Source of the DNA: Subtercola boreus
Lineage (GTDB): Bacteria; Actinomycetota; Actinomycetes; Actinomycetales; Microbacteriaceae
Assembly (NCBI RefSeq): GCF_003399635.1
Contig: NZ_NBXB01000021.1
Location: 1-64,000, forward strand
Direction of reading: 5' to 3'
DNA: 64,000 nt
The translations under genes and the position numbers were made by a program. The notes below the pieces were generated by a model. That model did not search any database. It had not been told where the DNA came from and worked only from the letters and a program-made list of their open reading frames with translations. Below, piece after piece: positions 33,499-41,169 of the stretch. How positions within the stretch are numbered: position 1 is the stretch's first letter; each line of letters starts with the position of its first letter.

Positions 33499-34053
33499 TC
33501 AGTGCAGCGTTCCCGGTACCGGTTGAGGGCACGCATGGTTGATCGCCTGCCACTCGGCGTCTGACATCGTCTGGCTTCGGTCGGCCACGCCCGACGAGGC
33601 CATCGCCGACCAGGGTTCTGATTCGTAGCCGTCGAGGAAGGCCTGGAGGCTGGGCGCGTCAGCGACCGCGTAGCCCTGGGCAGCGAGGCAGTCGCGTTCC
33701 CTGAGCTCCGCGTCGTACAGCAGCCGCTTCTGCCGGTCGTCGACAGGGAACCGGGCGGAGACGGTCTGATTGCAGGCCCAGGTGTCGGCGAGGTAGCGAT
33801 CGTACTGTTCGGCCGGGATCGTGTCGCTCGATGCATCGATCCCGCCGTCATCGGTGAGGGTCACCTCCCAGCCGCTCTCGGTGATGCAGCGGTAGAGCGC
33901 ATCGGCGACGGGGGACTGGCTGAGGGGCGCTTCGGTTGTGGTCTCCGGATGCCCGGGGTCGCCGCTGCACGCGCTGAGCGCTCCCAGCGAGGCCAGCGCC
34001 ACGGCGCCCAGCACGGCCAGCCGAGCGATCGTCGATCGGTGGATCACGGGCAT
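33499..34053 (-). CDS. Hypothetical lipoprotein
   Basis: A 184-aa predicted lipoprotein with the lipobox LSAC (SLGALSACSG, Cys near residue 25). The rest is rich in acidic residues and contains four more cysteines (YRCITESG, TWACNQ, RDCLAAQ, NHACPQ), suggesting two disulfide bonds outside the cell. No named family is recognised. The ATG at 34051-34053 follows AGAAGGAA. It is divergent from the small secreted-peptide operon; the shared 138-base gap holds a promoter and palindrome for that operon. Confidence 0.7.
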   Translation of the reverse strand: MPVIHRSTIARLAVLGAVALASLGALSACSGDPGHPETTTEAPLSQSPVADALYRCITESGWEVTLTDDGGIDASSDTIPAEQYDRYLADTWACNQTVSARFPVDDRQKRLLYDAELRERDCLAAQGYAVADAPSLQAFLDGYESEPWSAMASSGVADRSQTMSDAEWQAINHACPQPVPGTLH

Positions 34054-34086
34054 CCGGGTTCCTTCTCTGAGAGTTCTGACGGGTCG

Positions 34087-34125
34087 TTGTGGCCTCGGAG
34101 CATGGGGCATATAGTGAGAATCACT
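34087..34125 (+). promoter_or_regulatory. Promoter and palindromic operator of the secreted-peptide operon
   Basis: TTGTGG (34087-34092) and TATAGT (34110-34115) with a 17-base spacer form a good housekeeping promoter. The palindrome AGTGA-GAA-TCACT (34113-34125) overlaps the -10 and the expected start point, so a repressor there would block initiation. It partly resembles Zur/Fur boxes but not closely enough to name the regulator. Confidence 0.65.
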
Positions 34126-34191
34126 CATCGACAACATTCCCACCGAGAGGCTCCCGCGTCAACGGGATCCGGTGGGAGAAGGAAGCCAGAA

Positions 34192-34515
34192 GTGAAGTCT
34201 CTCCCCGCTACCGCAGCAACCCTCGTCGTGGCCGCCGGCCTCGTCTTCGCCAATGCCGTCGGCGCCTCCGCAACGACTGTCGACTTCGGTTCGCAGGTCT
34301 GCGGCTGGGGTGGTCCCTCGGCCGCATCCACTGCCTATGTCAGTGCCACGAGCGTGCACCAGCACCAGGCGAACGGTGTCAGCTGGACGAGCCGTACGTT
34401 CGGCTCGGGCTTCCACCGGTTCTCGAGCGGAAACGGCGTGGTCAGCATGCAGATCGCCTACCCGTCGGGTACCGAGACCGGCCGCGCCTTCTCGTGCGCG
34501 AACGGCTCGTTCTGA
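34192..34515 (+). CDS. Small secreted two-cysteine peptide, bacteriocin-like (possibly lactococcin 972-like)
   Basis: A 107-aa precursor starting at GTG 34192 after GAAGGAAG. A signal peptide ends at VGASA (residue 27), leaving a mature peptide of about 80 residues. The mature part is rich in Ser, Gly, His and aromatic residues and has exactly two Cys, one near each end (QVCGWGG and FSCANG), so one disulfide is likely. The blocks TAYVSATSVHQHQANG and GVSWTSRTF recall lactococcin 972-type bacteriocins, but the match is weak. It is the first gene of an operon with an adaptor, ATPase and permease, as expected for an exported antimicrobial or signal peptide. Confidence 0.65.
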   Translation: MKSLPATAATLVVAAGLVFANAVGASATTVDFGSQVCGWGGPSAASTAYVSATSVHQHQANGVSWTSRTFGSGFHRFSSGNGVVSMQIAYPSGTETGRAFSCANGSF

Positions 34516-34584
34516 CCGACCCGTCGAGCGAACGGCGAACCGGCTACCGGAACGTCGTCAACGGCAACTGAGAGGGGAACACGA

Positions 34585-34821
34585 ATGTCGAACGGTCGGG
34601 CCTCGGTCACGGGTCCATTCGAAACACTGGCCGATGCCCGCACCGCCATGGCGTTCGGGCGGGTGAGGGGTGTCGACACCCTTCTGCTCGCCTGCGCCGA
34701 GGCCGGTGTCTCGCTCGGCCGTTTCGACACCCGGGTGCTCGACGAGCTGGCCGACCTCGACGGCGACTCGGTCTGGGTGATCGCGTCGATCATCCGGCGT
34801 GCCGGCAGGCAGGTCGCGTGA
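34585..34821 (+). CDS. Small protein of unknown function in the peptide operon
   Basis: A 78-aa, mildly acidic, soluble and mostly helical protein. It starts at the ATG at 34585 after AGAGGGGAA and its stop overlaps the adaptor GTG as GTGA. It has no signal peptide, cysteines or known motif. Its place between the secreted peptide and its presumed exporter suggests a chaperone, immunity or regulatory role, but nothing in the sequence shows which. Confidence 0.65.
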   Translation: MSNGRASVTGPFETLADARTAMAFGRVRGVDTLLLACAEAGVSLGRFDTRVLDELADLDGDSVWVIASIIRRAGRQVA

Positions 34822-36035
34822 ACGGCCGGACCCGTTCGCGCTGGGTGCGCCGCCTTCCCCGGGGCGGCGCACGCACGGGAGGCCTCCACACCCGCAGGCT
34901 CCGGATGACCACCCTCACGGTGCCGGGTGTGGTCGCGCTCGTGGTCGGCCTGGCTCTCGCGGCCTGGGCGTCGACGGTTCTGCTGTCGCCGCCCGGGCAC
35001 GCGGCAGAGCCCGGCGGTTTCGCCACGGCGACGGTCATGCTGGGGGAGGTCGGCTCGGAGCTGTCGCTGAACGCCGCCGCCGAGTGGCAGGCTGCACCGG
35101 TGGCCCGCAACGAGGCGGCCGGGGTCGTCACCAGCGTCGACTCCGCGCAGGGCGGCGACGCGCGGCAGGGGAGCCGACTCTATTCTGTCAACGGGCGGGC
35201 CGTGATCGTGGCCCGGGGTGAGATCCCCGCCTACCGCCCACTCTCTACGGGTGATTCCGGTGACGATGCCCGCCAGCTGCAGCAGCTGCTGAGCGACGCG
35301 GGATTCTTCACCGGGGAGGTCGACGGAGCATTGGGCGCGGATGCCCGCACAGCCATCGAGCGGTGGCAACAGTCCCTCGGCGAACCAGCCTCGGGCGAGG
35401 TTGCGCTCGGCGACGTGGTCTTTGTGCCATCGCTGCCCGCTCGCCTGACCCTCGACGGGGTCGTCACACGCGGGGCCCGCCTGGCCGGTGGCGAGCAGGT
35501 CGTGGTGGGGATCGGATCGTCTCCGCAGTTCACCGTGCCTGTCGGCCCTGCCCAGGCGGCCGGCATCGTGACCGGCGCACGAGTCGAACTCACGTCGGCC
35601 TCGGGACAGCAGTGGAAGGCCGTGGTCGCGGGCCGAACCGCGGCGGCGACGGGCAGCACGGTGGTGCTCACGCTCGATCCCGTGCCGACGGTGGCTGCGC
35701 CATCCGGTGCCACTCCCTCCGCCCCCACTCCCTCCGCCCCCGCTCCGATCTGCGGCGCATCGTGCAGCGAGATCCCCGCCACCGGCCAGACCCTGCTCGC
35801 CGCCCGGATCATCACGGTCGAGAGTGTGCACGGCTCCGTCGTTCCGTCGATGGCCCTGCAATCGGATGCGCAACAGGGCCTTCTGCTCGTCGACAGTGCC
35901 GGGGCGCGGCATCCGGTCACCGTGCTCGCCTCGGCACGCGGCATGTCCGTGGTGCGGGGCGTCGATCCCGGGTTGGTCGTGCGCGTTCCGAACACACCCT
36001 CGAGCGCGGGGGAGCCGGCGGGCGATGGCCCATGA
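34818..36035 (+). CDS. MacA/HlyD-like efflux adaptor with peptidoglycan-binding domain
   Basis: A membrane-anchored adaptor of 405 aa. One membrane segment is near residues 33-56. A PG_binding_1 domain lies at about 142-190 (DDARQLQQLLSDAGFFTGEVDGAL is its core). Beta-barrel/MacA-like blocks follow, ending with SVVPSMALQSDAQQGLL and a GVDPGLVVRVP close, as in MacA-type proteins. A CGASC pair near 312 lies in a Pro/Ser-rich linker. In Gram-positives such proteins couple MacB-type ABC transporters to the cell wall. The GTG overlaps the upstream stop and the stop overlaps the ATPase ATG. Confidence 0.82.
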   Translation: MNGRTRSRWVRRLPRGGARTGGLHTRRLRMTTLTVPGVVALVVGLALAAWASTVLLSPPGHAAEPGGFATATVMLGEVGSELSLNAAAEWQAAPVARNEAAGVVTSVDSAQGGDARQGSRLYSVNGRAVIVARGEIPAYRPLSTGDSGDDARQLQQLLSDAGFFTGEVDGALGADARTAIERWQQSLGEPASGEVALGDVVFVPSLPARLTLDGVVTRGARLAGGEQVVVGIGSSPQFTVPVGPAQAAGIVTGARVELTSASGQQWKAVVAGRTAAATGSTVVLTLDPVPTVAAPSGATPSAPTPSAPAPICGASCSEIPATGQTLLAARIITVESVHGSVVPSMALQSDAQQGLLLVDSAGARHPVTVLASARGMSVVRGVDPGLVVRVPNTPSSAGEPAGDGP

Positions 36036-36676
36036 CCGTCTTCCGAGTCGAAGCGCGAGACCTGACCTTCGGGTACCGCGGAGGCAGACCCCTCTTCGAG
36101 CACTGCGGCACCGGTGTCGAGGCGGGAGAACTGGTGGCCCTCACCGGGGCCTCCGGGCGGGGAAAGTCGACCCTGCTCTACCTCCTCGGGCTGATGGTCC
36201 GTCCGCACGGCGGGATCATCCTGGTCGATGGTGTGCCGGCAGACGCCCTGCCCGACGACCGCCGCGCCGAGCTCCGCGCGCGGCTCCTCGGGTTCGTGTT
36301 CCAGGATGCGCTGCTCGACCCGGGGCGCACGGTGCTCGACAACGTGCTCGAGACCGCGCTCTACCGGTCGGAGTCCCGCCGCGTCTCCGTGCGCCGCGCC
36401 CACGAACTCCTGGCGCGCTTCGGTGTGGAGCAGCGTGCTGAGGCGCGACCTGGCCAGCTCTCGGGCGGGCAGGCCCAGCGCATCGCCCTCTGCCGCGCGC
36501 TGATGAACCGCCCCGGCATCCTGCTCGCCGACGAACCGACCGGCAACCTCGACGCGCAGTCGGCTGCGGTCGTTCTCGGGGCGTTCCGCGAAGCTGCAGA
36601 GGGCGGCGCGGCGGTGCTCGTCGCCACCCACGACCCCTGGCTCGTCAGTCGCTCCGACCGGGTCGTGACGCTCTGA
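36032..36676 (+). CDS. ABC transporter ATP-binding protein (MacB/LolD type)
   Basis: An ATPase of 214 aa. Walker A GASGRGKST is near residue 41 (an Arg where Ser/Gly is usual), the Q-loop FVFQDALL near 88, the signature LSGGQAQR near 145, Walker B ILLADEPTGNLD near 165 and the switch His in ATHD. The DEPTGNLD form is typical of MacB/LolD-type exporters and of lactococcin 972-group export ATPases. The ATG overlaps the adaptor stop as ATGA; the end overlaps the permease start as TGATG. Confidence 0.92.
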   Translation: MTVFRVEARDLTFGYRGGRPLFEHCGTGVEAGELVALTGASGRGKSTLLYLLGLMVRPHGGIILVDGVPADALPDDRRAELRARLLGFVFQDALLDPGRTVLDNVLETALYRSESRRVSVRRAHELLARFGVEQRAEARPGQLSGGQAQRIALCRALMNRPGILLADEPTGNLDAQSAAVVLGAFREAAEGGAAVLVATHDPWLVSRSDRVVTL

Positions 36677-37902
36677 TGGGGCTTCACGAGACGGGCGGTG
36701 GCGCGGGTGCGGGCGGATGGTGTCGTGCAGGGGCACTGGCACGGGAGGCGGCCGTCTCGGCGGTCACCCAGAGGCTCGCGTCGCTGCTGACGGTCGCTGT
36801 GGTCGCCTCCGTGTGCGTGGCCGTACTGCTGACCGCCGGACGCGCAGACGGAAGTGCCCACGAGGTGCTGTCGAGCCTCGACGATTCCGGTACGCGGTCG
36901 ATCATCGTGCGTGCCGAAGCGGGCTCAGGGCTCGACACGGAAGTGCTCGACCGACTGCGCACCCTCGGCGGCATCGAATGGTTCGGGGCCTTCGGAGCGG
37001 CGGACGACGTGACGAACGCCGCCATCGACGGAGGCCTGCCCGTGTCAGCGCGGCTCTTCTATGGGGTTGAACCCGTTGTCGGAATCGCCGGGGGAGACCC
37101 TCTCTCCGGCCCCGAGGGGGCAGACCTTCTCTCCGGCCCCGAGGGGAGCCATTCCGCACCCGGCGGCCGCGCCTCGCGGGCCGCCGCCGGGCAGCTGGGG
37201 CTCGCCGACGGGGTGGGCGCAGTGGTGTCGCGGCAGTCCGGTACATCCGTCGACATCGACGGACTCGTCGACCTCTCGCCCGACCTTCGTTTCCTGGAGC
37301 CCGTTGTGCTCCTTCCCGCCGCGCCGCACGAAAATCCCGCCGCGCCGCACGAGAACCTCGCCGCGTCGCACGAGAAACCGGTCGCGGCGCTGGTCATCCG
37401 CGCCGACAGCCCGCAGATCGTCGGGGCGGTCGCCGCCGCCGTCACCTCGGTGCTCGGGGTCGACGACCCCACGACCGTGACGGTGCAGACGAGCGAGCGT
37501 CTTGCCGCCGTGCGTCACCAGGTCGAGAACCAGCTCGGTGAATTCGGCCGCACGTTGGTGCTCTCGACCTTCGCCGGCTCGTCGGCGCTGGTGGCGGCGA
37601 TCCTGTTCGCTCTGGTCATGATGCGTCGGCGGGACTTCGGTCGCCGGCGCGCCCTTGGTGCAACCCGGTCGCTCATCGTCGCCCTGTTGCTCGGCCAGGT
37701 CGGCCTCACCGCCGGCGCTGCATCGGTGTTCGGCACGGGGGTGGCAGTCGCCTTGCTGGCACTTCTCCGGCAGCCCCTGCCCCCTCCGGCCTTCGCGGCG
37801 GCCGTGGCCATCCTCGCCGTGACGACCAGTCTGGTCGCTGCCCTGCTGCCGGCCGTCTTCGCCTCGACGCGGGATCCGCTCCGGGAGCTCCGGGTGCCGT
37901 GA
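36676..37902 (+). CDS. FtsX/MacB-like ABC permease
   Basis: A permease of 408 aa with FtsX/MacB topology: one membrane segment near residues 34-54, a large outer domain, then three segments from about residue 288 to the end with a RRRDFGRRRALGATRSLIVALLL loop. The outer domain has two in-frame repeat patches: a nine-residue DLLSGPEG unit doubled near 135-155, and AAPHEN-type heptads repeated three times near 213-235, both likely recent slippage. With the adaptor and ATPase it forms a MacAB-like exporter; the secreted peptide upstream is the probable substrate. Confidence 0.82.
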   Translation: MGLHETGGGAGAGGWCRAGALAREAAVSAVTQRLASLLTVAVVASVCVAVLLTAGRADGSAHEVLSSLDDSGTRSIIVRAEAGSGLDTEVLDRLRTLGGIEWFGAFGAADDVTNAAIDGGLPVSARLFYGVEPVVGIAGGDPLSGPEGADLLSGPEGSHSAPGGRASRAAAGQLGLADGVGAVVSRQSGTSVDIDGLVDLSPDLRFLEPVVLLPAAPHENPAAPHENLAASHEKPVAALVIRADSPQIVGAVAAAVTSVLGVDDPTTVTVQTSERLAAVRHQVENQLGEFGRTLVLSTFAGSSALVAAILFALVMMRRRDFGRRRALGATRSLIVALLLGQVGLTAGAASVFGTGVAVALLALLRQPLPPPAFAAAVAILAVTTSLVAALLPAVFASTRDPLRELRVP

Positions 37903-37937
37903 GCCCGGACCCGCAACCCGTGACCCGGGCACAGTGA

Positions 37938-38009
37938 CCCCACCGCACCCACCGCACCCACCGCACCCACCGCACCCACCGCGCCCACCGCACCCACCGC
38001 GCCCACCGT
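37938..38009. repeat. 9-bp simple tandem repeat
   Basis: About eight copies of CCCACCGCA (some with CCCACCGCG) fill half of the 146-base gap after the permease gene. No gene is seen in the gap. Confidence 0.85.
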
Positions 38010-38048
38010 CTCAACCGGGCCACCACCCCCGTCTTATAGGCTCGGAGC

Positions 38049-38984
38049 ATGCCCTCAATCGCTACCGCCGTGCCCCCCACCGGGCGAACGGAGGCGACGC
38101 TCCTCGACAGAGACGCGTGGACCGCACTCGAGAGCGATCATCAGCGGCGGGCTGATGCCCTCAGCGCAGCCTGGCGGGCGCGCCGCCAGACGGGCGAGGC
38201 CCACCCCGTCGACGACTTTCTCTTCACGTACTACCCGTTCCGGCCGAGCCTGCTCCGCCGCTGGCATCCCGGCGCGGGTGTGGTTCTCGACGGCACCGTC
38301 GGCCTCGACCGGCACGAGTGGCGCTGGTACAGCCGCGGAGTCGGGGCGGACCAGGCGATCCCGGTGGGTGCGAGCAGAGTGGATGCCCGGGGGTTTCTGG
38401 AAACAAAATCGTCGACGGTCGCGTTCATCCAGAACCTGCTGGGCCACACAGCCGCACGACCGGCACGCTTCAGTTGCTTCGGGCTGCACGAATGGGCGAT
38501 GGTGTACAAAGTCGAAGCCGATGCGGTGCGCCACGAGGCGCTTCCCCTGCGACTGACCGCCGCCCAGACCGATGAGGTCGTCGAGCAGAACCGCATCACG
38601 TGCTCGCACTTCGACGCGTTCCGGTTCTTCACCCCGGAGGCGCGGCCCGCGAACGACCGGCAGCTGACCCGTGAGTCGCAGCCGCAGCTCGAGCAGCCCG
38701 GCTGCCTGCACGCCGGCATGGACGTCTACAAGTGGGCGATCAAACTCGGCCCTCTCGTGCCCGGCAACGTTCTGCTCGACAGCTTCGAGCTGGCCCGCGA
38801 CATCCGGCAGCTCGACATGCAGGCATCACCGTATGACGTCTCGGCCTTCGGCCTCGAGGCCGTTCGTATCGAGACAGCGGAGGGCAAGAAAAGCTATGCC
38901 GCTGAGCAGCGCCGGTTCGCCGAGCGTTCGAATGCGCTGCGCCGCGACATCGTGGACATCATCGAGCACGCCCGCCTGCTCTGA
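38049..38984 (+). CDS. Protein annotated in actinobacteria as 3-methyladenine DNA glycosylase family
   Basis: A 311-aa protein of an actinobacterial family commonly named 3-methyladenine DNA glycosylase, though it lacks the classic HhH-GPD motif, so the enzymatic claim rests on naming, not on visible residues. Distinct blocks are DDFLFTYYPFRPS near 57, FSCFGLHEWAMVYK near 140, CLHAGMDVYKWAIKLGPLVP near 218 and SPYDVSAFGLE near 257. The many conserved His and Asp residues could suit a metal-dependent enzyme. It stands alone, separated from the preceding operon by a simple repeat. Confidence 0.65.
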   Translation: MPSIATAVPPTGRTEATLLDRDAWTALESDHQRRADALSAAWRARRQTGEAHPVDDFLFTYYPFRPSLLRRWHPGAGVVLDGTVGLDRHEWRWYSRGVGADQAIPVGASRVDARGFLETKSSTVAFIQNLLGHTAARPARFSCFGLHEWAMVYKVEADAVRHEALPLRLTAAQTDEVVEQNRITCSHFDAFRFFTPEARPANDRQLTRESQPQLEQPGCLHAGMDVYKWAIKLGPLVPGNVLLDSFELARDIRQLDMQASPYDVSAFGLEAVRIETAEGKKSYAAEQRRFAERSNALRRDIVDIIEHARLL

Positions 38985-39003
38985 CAACACCCGCCGCGGG
39001 GCG

Positions 39004-39375
39004 TCAGCGCCCGCGCAACCTGTCCACTTCGCGCCGTTCCCGCTTGGTCGGTCGCCCCGCACCGCGGTCGCGCGTGGCGACCAGCGCGACAGTCTCGCGG
39101 GGAGGTGGCGGGGGAGTCCTGTCGACGAAGCACTCCGCGGCCATGACCGCGCCCACCCGCTTCACCACGAGGCGGCTCACGACCACGATGCGGTCGAAAC
39201 CGTCGCTCCGCACGCGCACCTCGTCACCGATCCGTAGGGGCTGGGCCGCTTTCACCTTCTCGCCGTTGATGCGAACGTGGCCCGCCCGGCAGGCCGTGGT
39301 GGCAGCCGACCGGGTCTTGAACAGTCGCACCGCCCACGCCCAGCTGTCGACGCGCGCCGCCGTGACGTCAGCCAT
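39004..39375 (-). CDS. S4-domain RNA-binding protein (Hsp15/HslR-like)
   Basis: A 123-aa basic protein with an N-terminal S4 fold: RVDSWAWAVRLFKTRSAATTAC near residues 8-29, followed by GHVRINGEKVKAAQPLRIGDEV. It matches Hsp15-type proteins, which bind stalled 50S subunits carrying tRNA. The C-terminus is a Pro run followed by Arg-rich sequence (RPTKRERREVDRLR), also typical. It is leftward, just after the convergent glycosylase-like gene, and follows the coiled-coil gene with a 24-base gap, so the two may share a transcript. Confidence 0.9.
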   Translation of the reverse strand: MADVTAARVDSWAWAVRLFKTRSAATTACRAGHVRINGEKVKAAQPLRIGDEVRVRSDGFDRIVVVSRLVVKRVGAVMAAECFVDRTPPPPPRETVALVATRDRGAGRPTKRERREVDRLRGR

Positions 39376-39399
39376 CGGCAGGCCCCCGGATGCCCCGCC

Positions 39400-41025
39400 T
39401 CAGGATGCTCGTCGGTGCTCCCGGCCGCCCCGCGAATTCGCCTCGGGCTCCTCGTCGGAGAACAGGCTCCCGAGCTTGTCGACGTCGTCGATCTCCGGCG
39501 TCTCGTCGCGCACGATCGTGTGCTCGATGACCGCCGTGTGACCGATGGCCGCATCGTGATGGGGGTGGGGCTCACGCTCGGCCTCGCGTTCGGCGGCTTC
39601 CTCGAAGGGAACGTCGACCTCGTCGCGGAGTTCTGCTGCGAATTCGGCGTCCGCCTCCTCGATCTCGGCCAGCTGGGCGCTGTCGTCATCCGGCGAGGCG
39701 TCGGCAACGCCAGCAACGGCCCCGTCGCCAGCGTCGTCGTCGCCGTCTCCGACCTCCGCGTCGTCGGTGCCGTAGAGCGAGTTCAGCACCAGCACAGCGG
39801 CATCGTTCGCGCCGATCGCGTAGTCACCCGTCTCGGACTCATCGACGAGCTGGGCAGTCGCGACCTCCTCGATCTCGTCGATCGTGGCGCGGGCAAGCTC
39901 GAGTTCGCTGGCGAGGGCCAGCTGCGACTCCGAGATGAAGTCCACGAGGCGGGCATCCGGAGCATTGTCGTTCGTCCACTCGCCCACGTCGAGCGTGGTG
40001 GCGAGGGCCGCAACGGTCTGCTGCAGGCGGTTGCGCCACTCGGATCCCTCGGCGATGGCCCGGTCGCGCTGGGCGGTGAGGCTGCCGGCCTCGAGCCGGG
40101 CATCTCTCAACTGCTGCGTGGTCGCCTCGGCGGTCGCGGCCGAGGCGGCGAGCTGGGCGTTCAGCGCGGTGACGGCTGCAGCATGGGCGGCCTCGAGTGC
40201 GGTGAGGGCGAGATGGTGCTCCGCCCGCACCTCGTCGCCGGCCTGCGTGTTGGCCATTCCGAGCGCCTCGACCGACTGGTCGTGCTCGGCCCGAAGGGCC
40301 TCGATCTGCTGTTCGTGCTCGGCGCGCTGGGCGGCCGTGTCGCCGGCGAGCTGCGCTTCGAGTCGGGCCACCTCGGAGTCGCGCTCCTCTGTGAGGGCGG
40401 CCACGGCCGCATCACGGTCGGCAGCGAGTTCGGCGAGCGCGCGATCGCGTTCCTCGGTGAGGGAGGCAATGCTCGCCTCGTGCCCTGCGAGCGCCCCGGC
40501 CAGCTCTGCGGCGTGGCTCGAGTGGAGACCGGACACCTCCGCTTCGAGCTGTTCGCCGAGTGCGACGATCCGGGCATCCGCAGCTTCGAGCCTGCCGGTG
40601 GTCTCGGTGAGGTTCTGCTGCAGGTCGGCCGCGCGCTCGCGCAGTTCGGCGAGGTTCCGTTCGGACTCCTCGTAGTGCACCTGGAGCTCGACCCGCGCCC
40701 TGTCGCGCTCCTTGCGGTCGTCGATCACGGCAGCGAGGTGCGATCTCACGATCTCCAGCGGATCGCTCGCCTCGTCGAGGCTCTGGATGCTCGCCAGAGC
40801 GGGCGGCACGAACGCCGGCTTTGCGGTGGGGTCGATGTAGACGTGCGTGAAGAGTTCGTCGGTGACGGGCCGGTAGCGTTCCTGGAACTCGGGAGTGCCG
40901 AATCGCACGGCCCAGTCGATGAAGTGGATGGCTGTACGGTCACGGCGGGTGAGCACGTAACCCGTCTCAGCCGCTGGCACCCGGGCAGGGGCCTCGTCGG
41001 CGGTGTTCTGGGTCTCGTCAGTCAT
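39400..41025 (-). CDS. Long coiled-coil protein of unknown function
   Basis: A 541-aa protein. Residues 20-100 form a small globular part (RDRTAIHFIDWAVRFGTPEF and VYIDPTAKPAFVPPAL). About 105-340 is a long Ala/Glu/Arg-rich coiled coil with repeated phrases such as SLTEERDRALAELAADRDAAV. After 345 a short helical domain (SEWRNRLQQTVAALATTLDVGEW) is followed by an acidic, disordered tail rich in Asp and Glu. There is no signal peptide or membrane segment. DivIVA-like or scaffold roles are possible, but no family is recognised. It is divergent from the HtrA-like protease gene. Confidence 0.8.
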   Translation of the reverse strand: MTDETQNTADEAPARVPAAETGYVLTRRDRTAIHFIDWAVRFGTPEFQERYRPVTDELFTHVYIDPTAKPAFVPPALASIQSLDEASDPLEIVRSHLAAVIDDRKERDRARVELQVHYEESERNLAELRERAADLQQNLTETTGRLEAADARIVALGEQLEAEVSGLHSSHAAELAGALAGHEASIASLTEERDRALAELAADRDAAVAALTEERDSEVARLEAQLAGDTAAQRAEHEQQIEALRAEHDQSVEALGMANTQAGDEVRAEHHLALTALEAAHAAAVTALNAQLAASAATAEATTQQLRDARLEAGSLTAQRDRAIAEGSEWRNRLQQTVAALATTLDVGEWTNDNAPDARLVDFISESQLALASELELARATIDEIEEVATAQLVDESETGDYAIGANDAAVLVLNSLYGTDDAEVGDGDDDAGDGAVAGVADASPDDDSAQLAEIEEADAEFAAELRDEVDVPFEEAAEREAEREPHPHHDAAIGHTAVIEHTIVRDETPEIDDVDKLGSLFSDEEPEANSRGGREHRRAS

Positions 41026-41070
41026 GTCTCCAGACTACAGAAAGCCCGGGGCGTACACCCTCAGGATCTG

Positions 41071-41121
41071 GACAGTCAGTTCTCAGGTTGTCCGAAAGCT
41101 GCGCATAGCTTCCTCATAGCC
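41071..41121 (+). promoter_or_regulatory. Direct repeats upstream of the HtrA-like protease gene
   Basis: CATAGC occurs at 41105-41110 and 41116-41121, 11 bp apart, and CTCAGG at 41071 and 41083, 12 bp apart. They lie in the 144-base gap between divergent genes, 50-100 bases before the protease ATG. Spacing near one helical turn suggests a response-regulator site, as expected for an envelope-stress protease; the regulator is unknown. Confidence 0.35.
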
Positions 41122-41169
41122 TCTGGGCGTTCTCTGGATCTTGCCCACAGGGGGCACCGAGAGGAAATC

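Noticed and set aside
34110-34125. Naming the palindrome as a Zur box
   Set aside because: It matches only part of known actinobacterial Zur/Fur boxes and no zinc-related gene follows.
39277-41169. In-frame extension of the HtrA-like protease far upstream
   Set aside because: It runs antisense through the coiled-coil gene and the intergenic region; the ATG at 41170 with its ribosome site is the real start.
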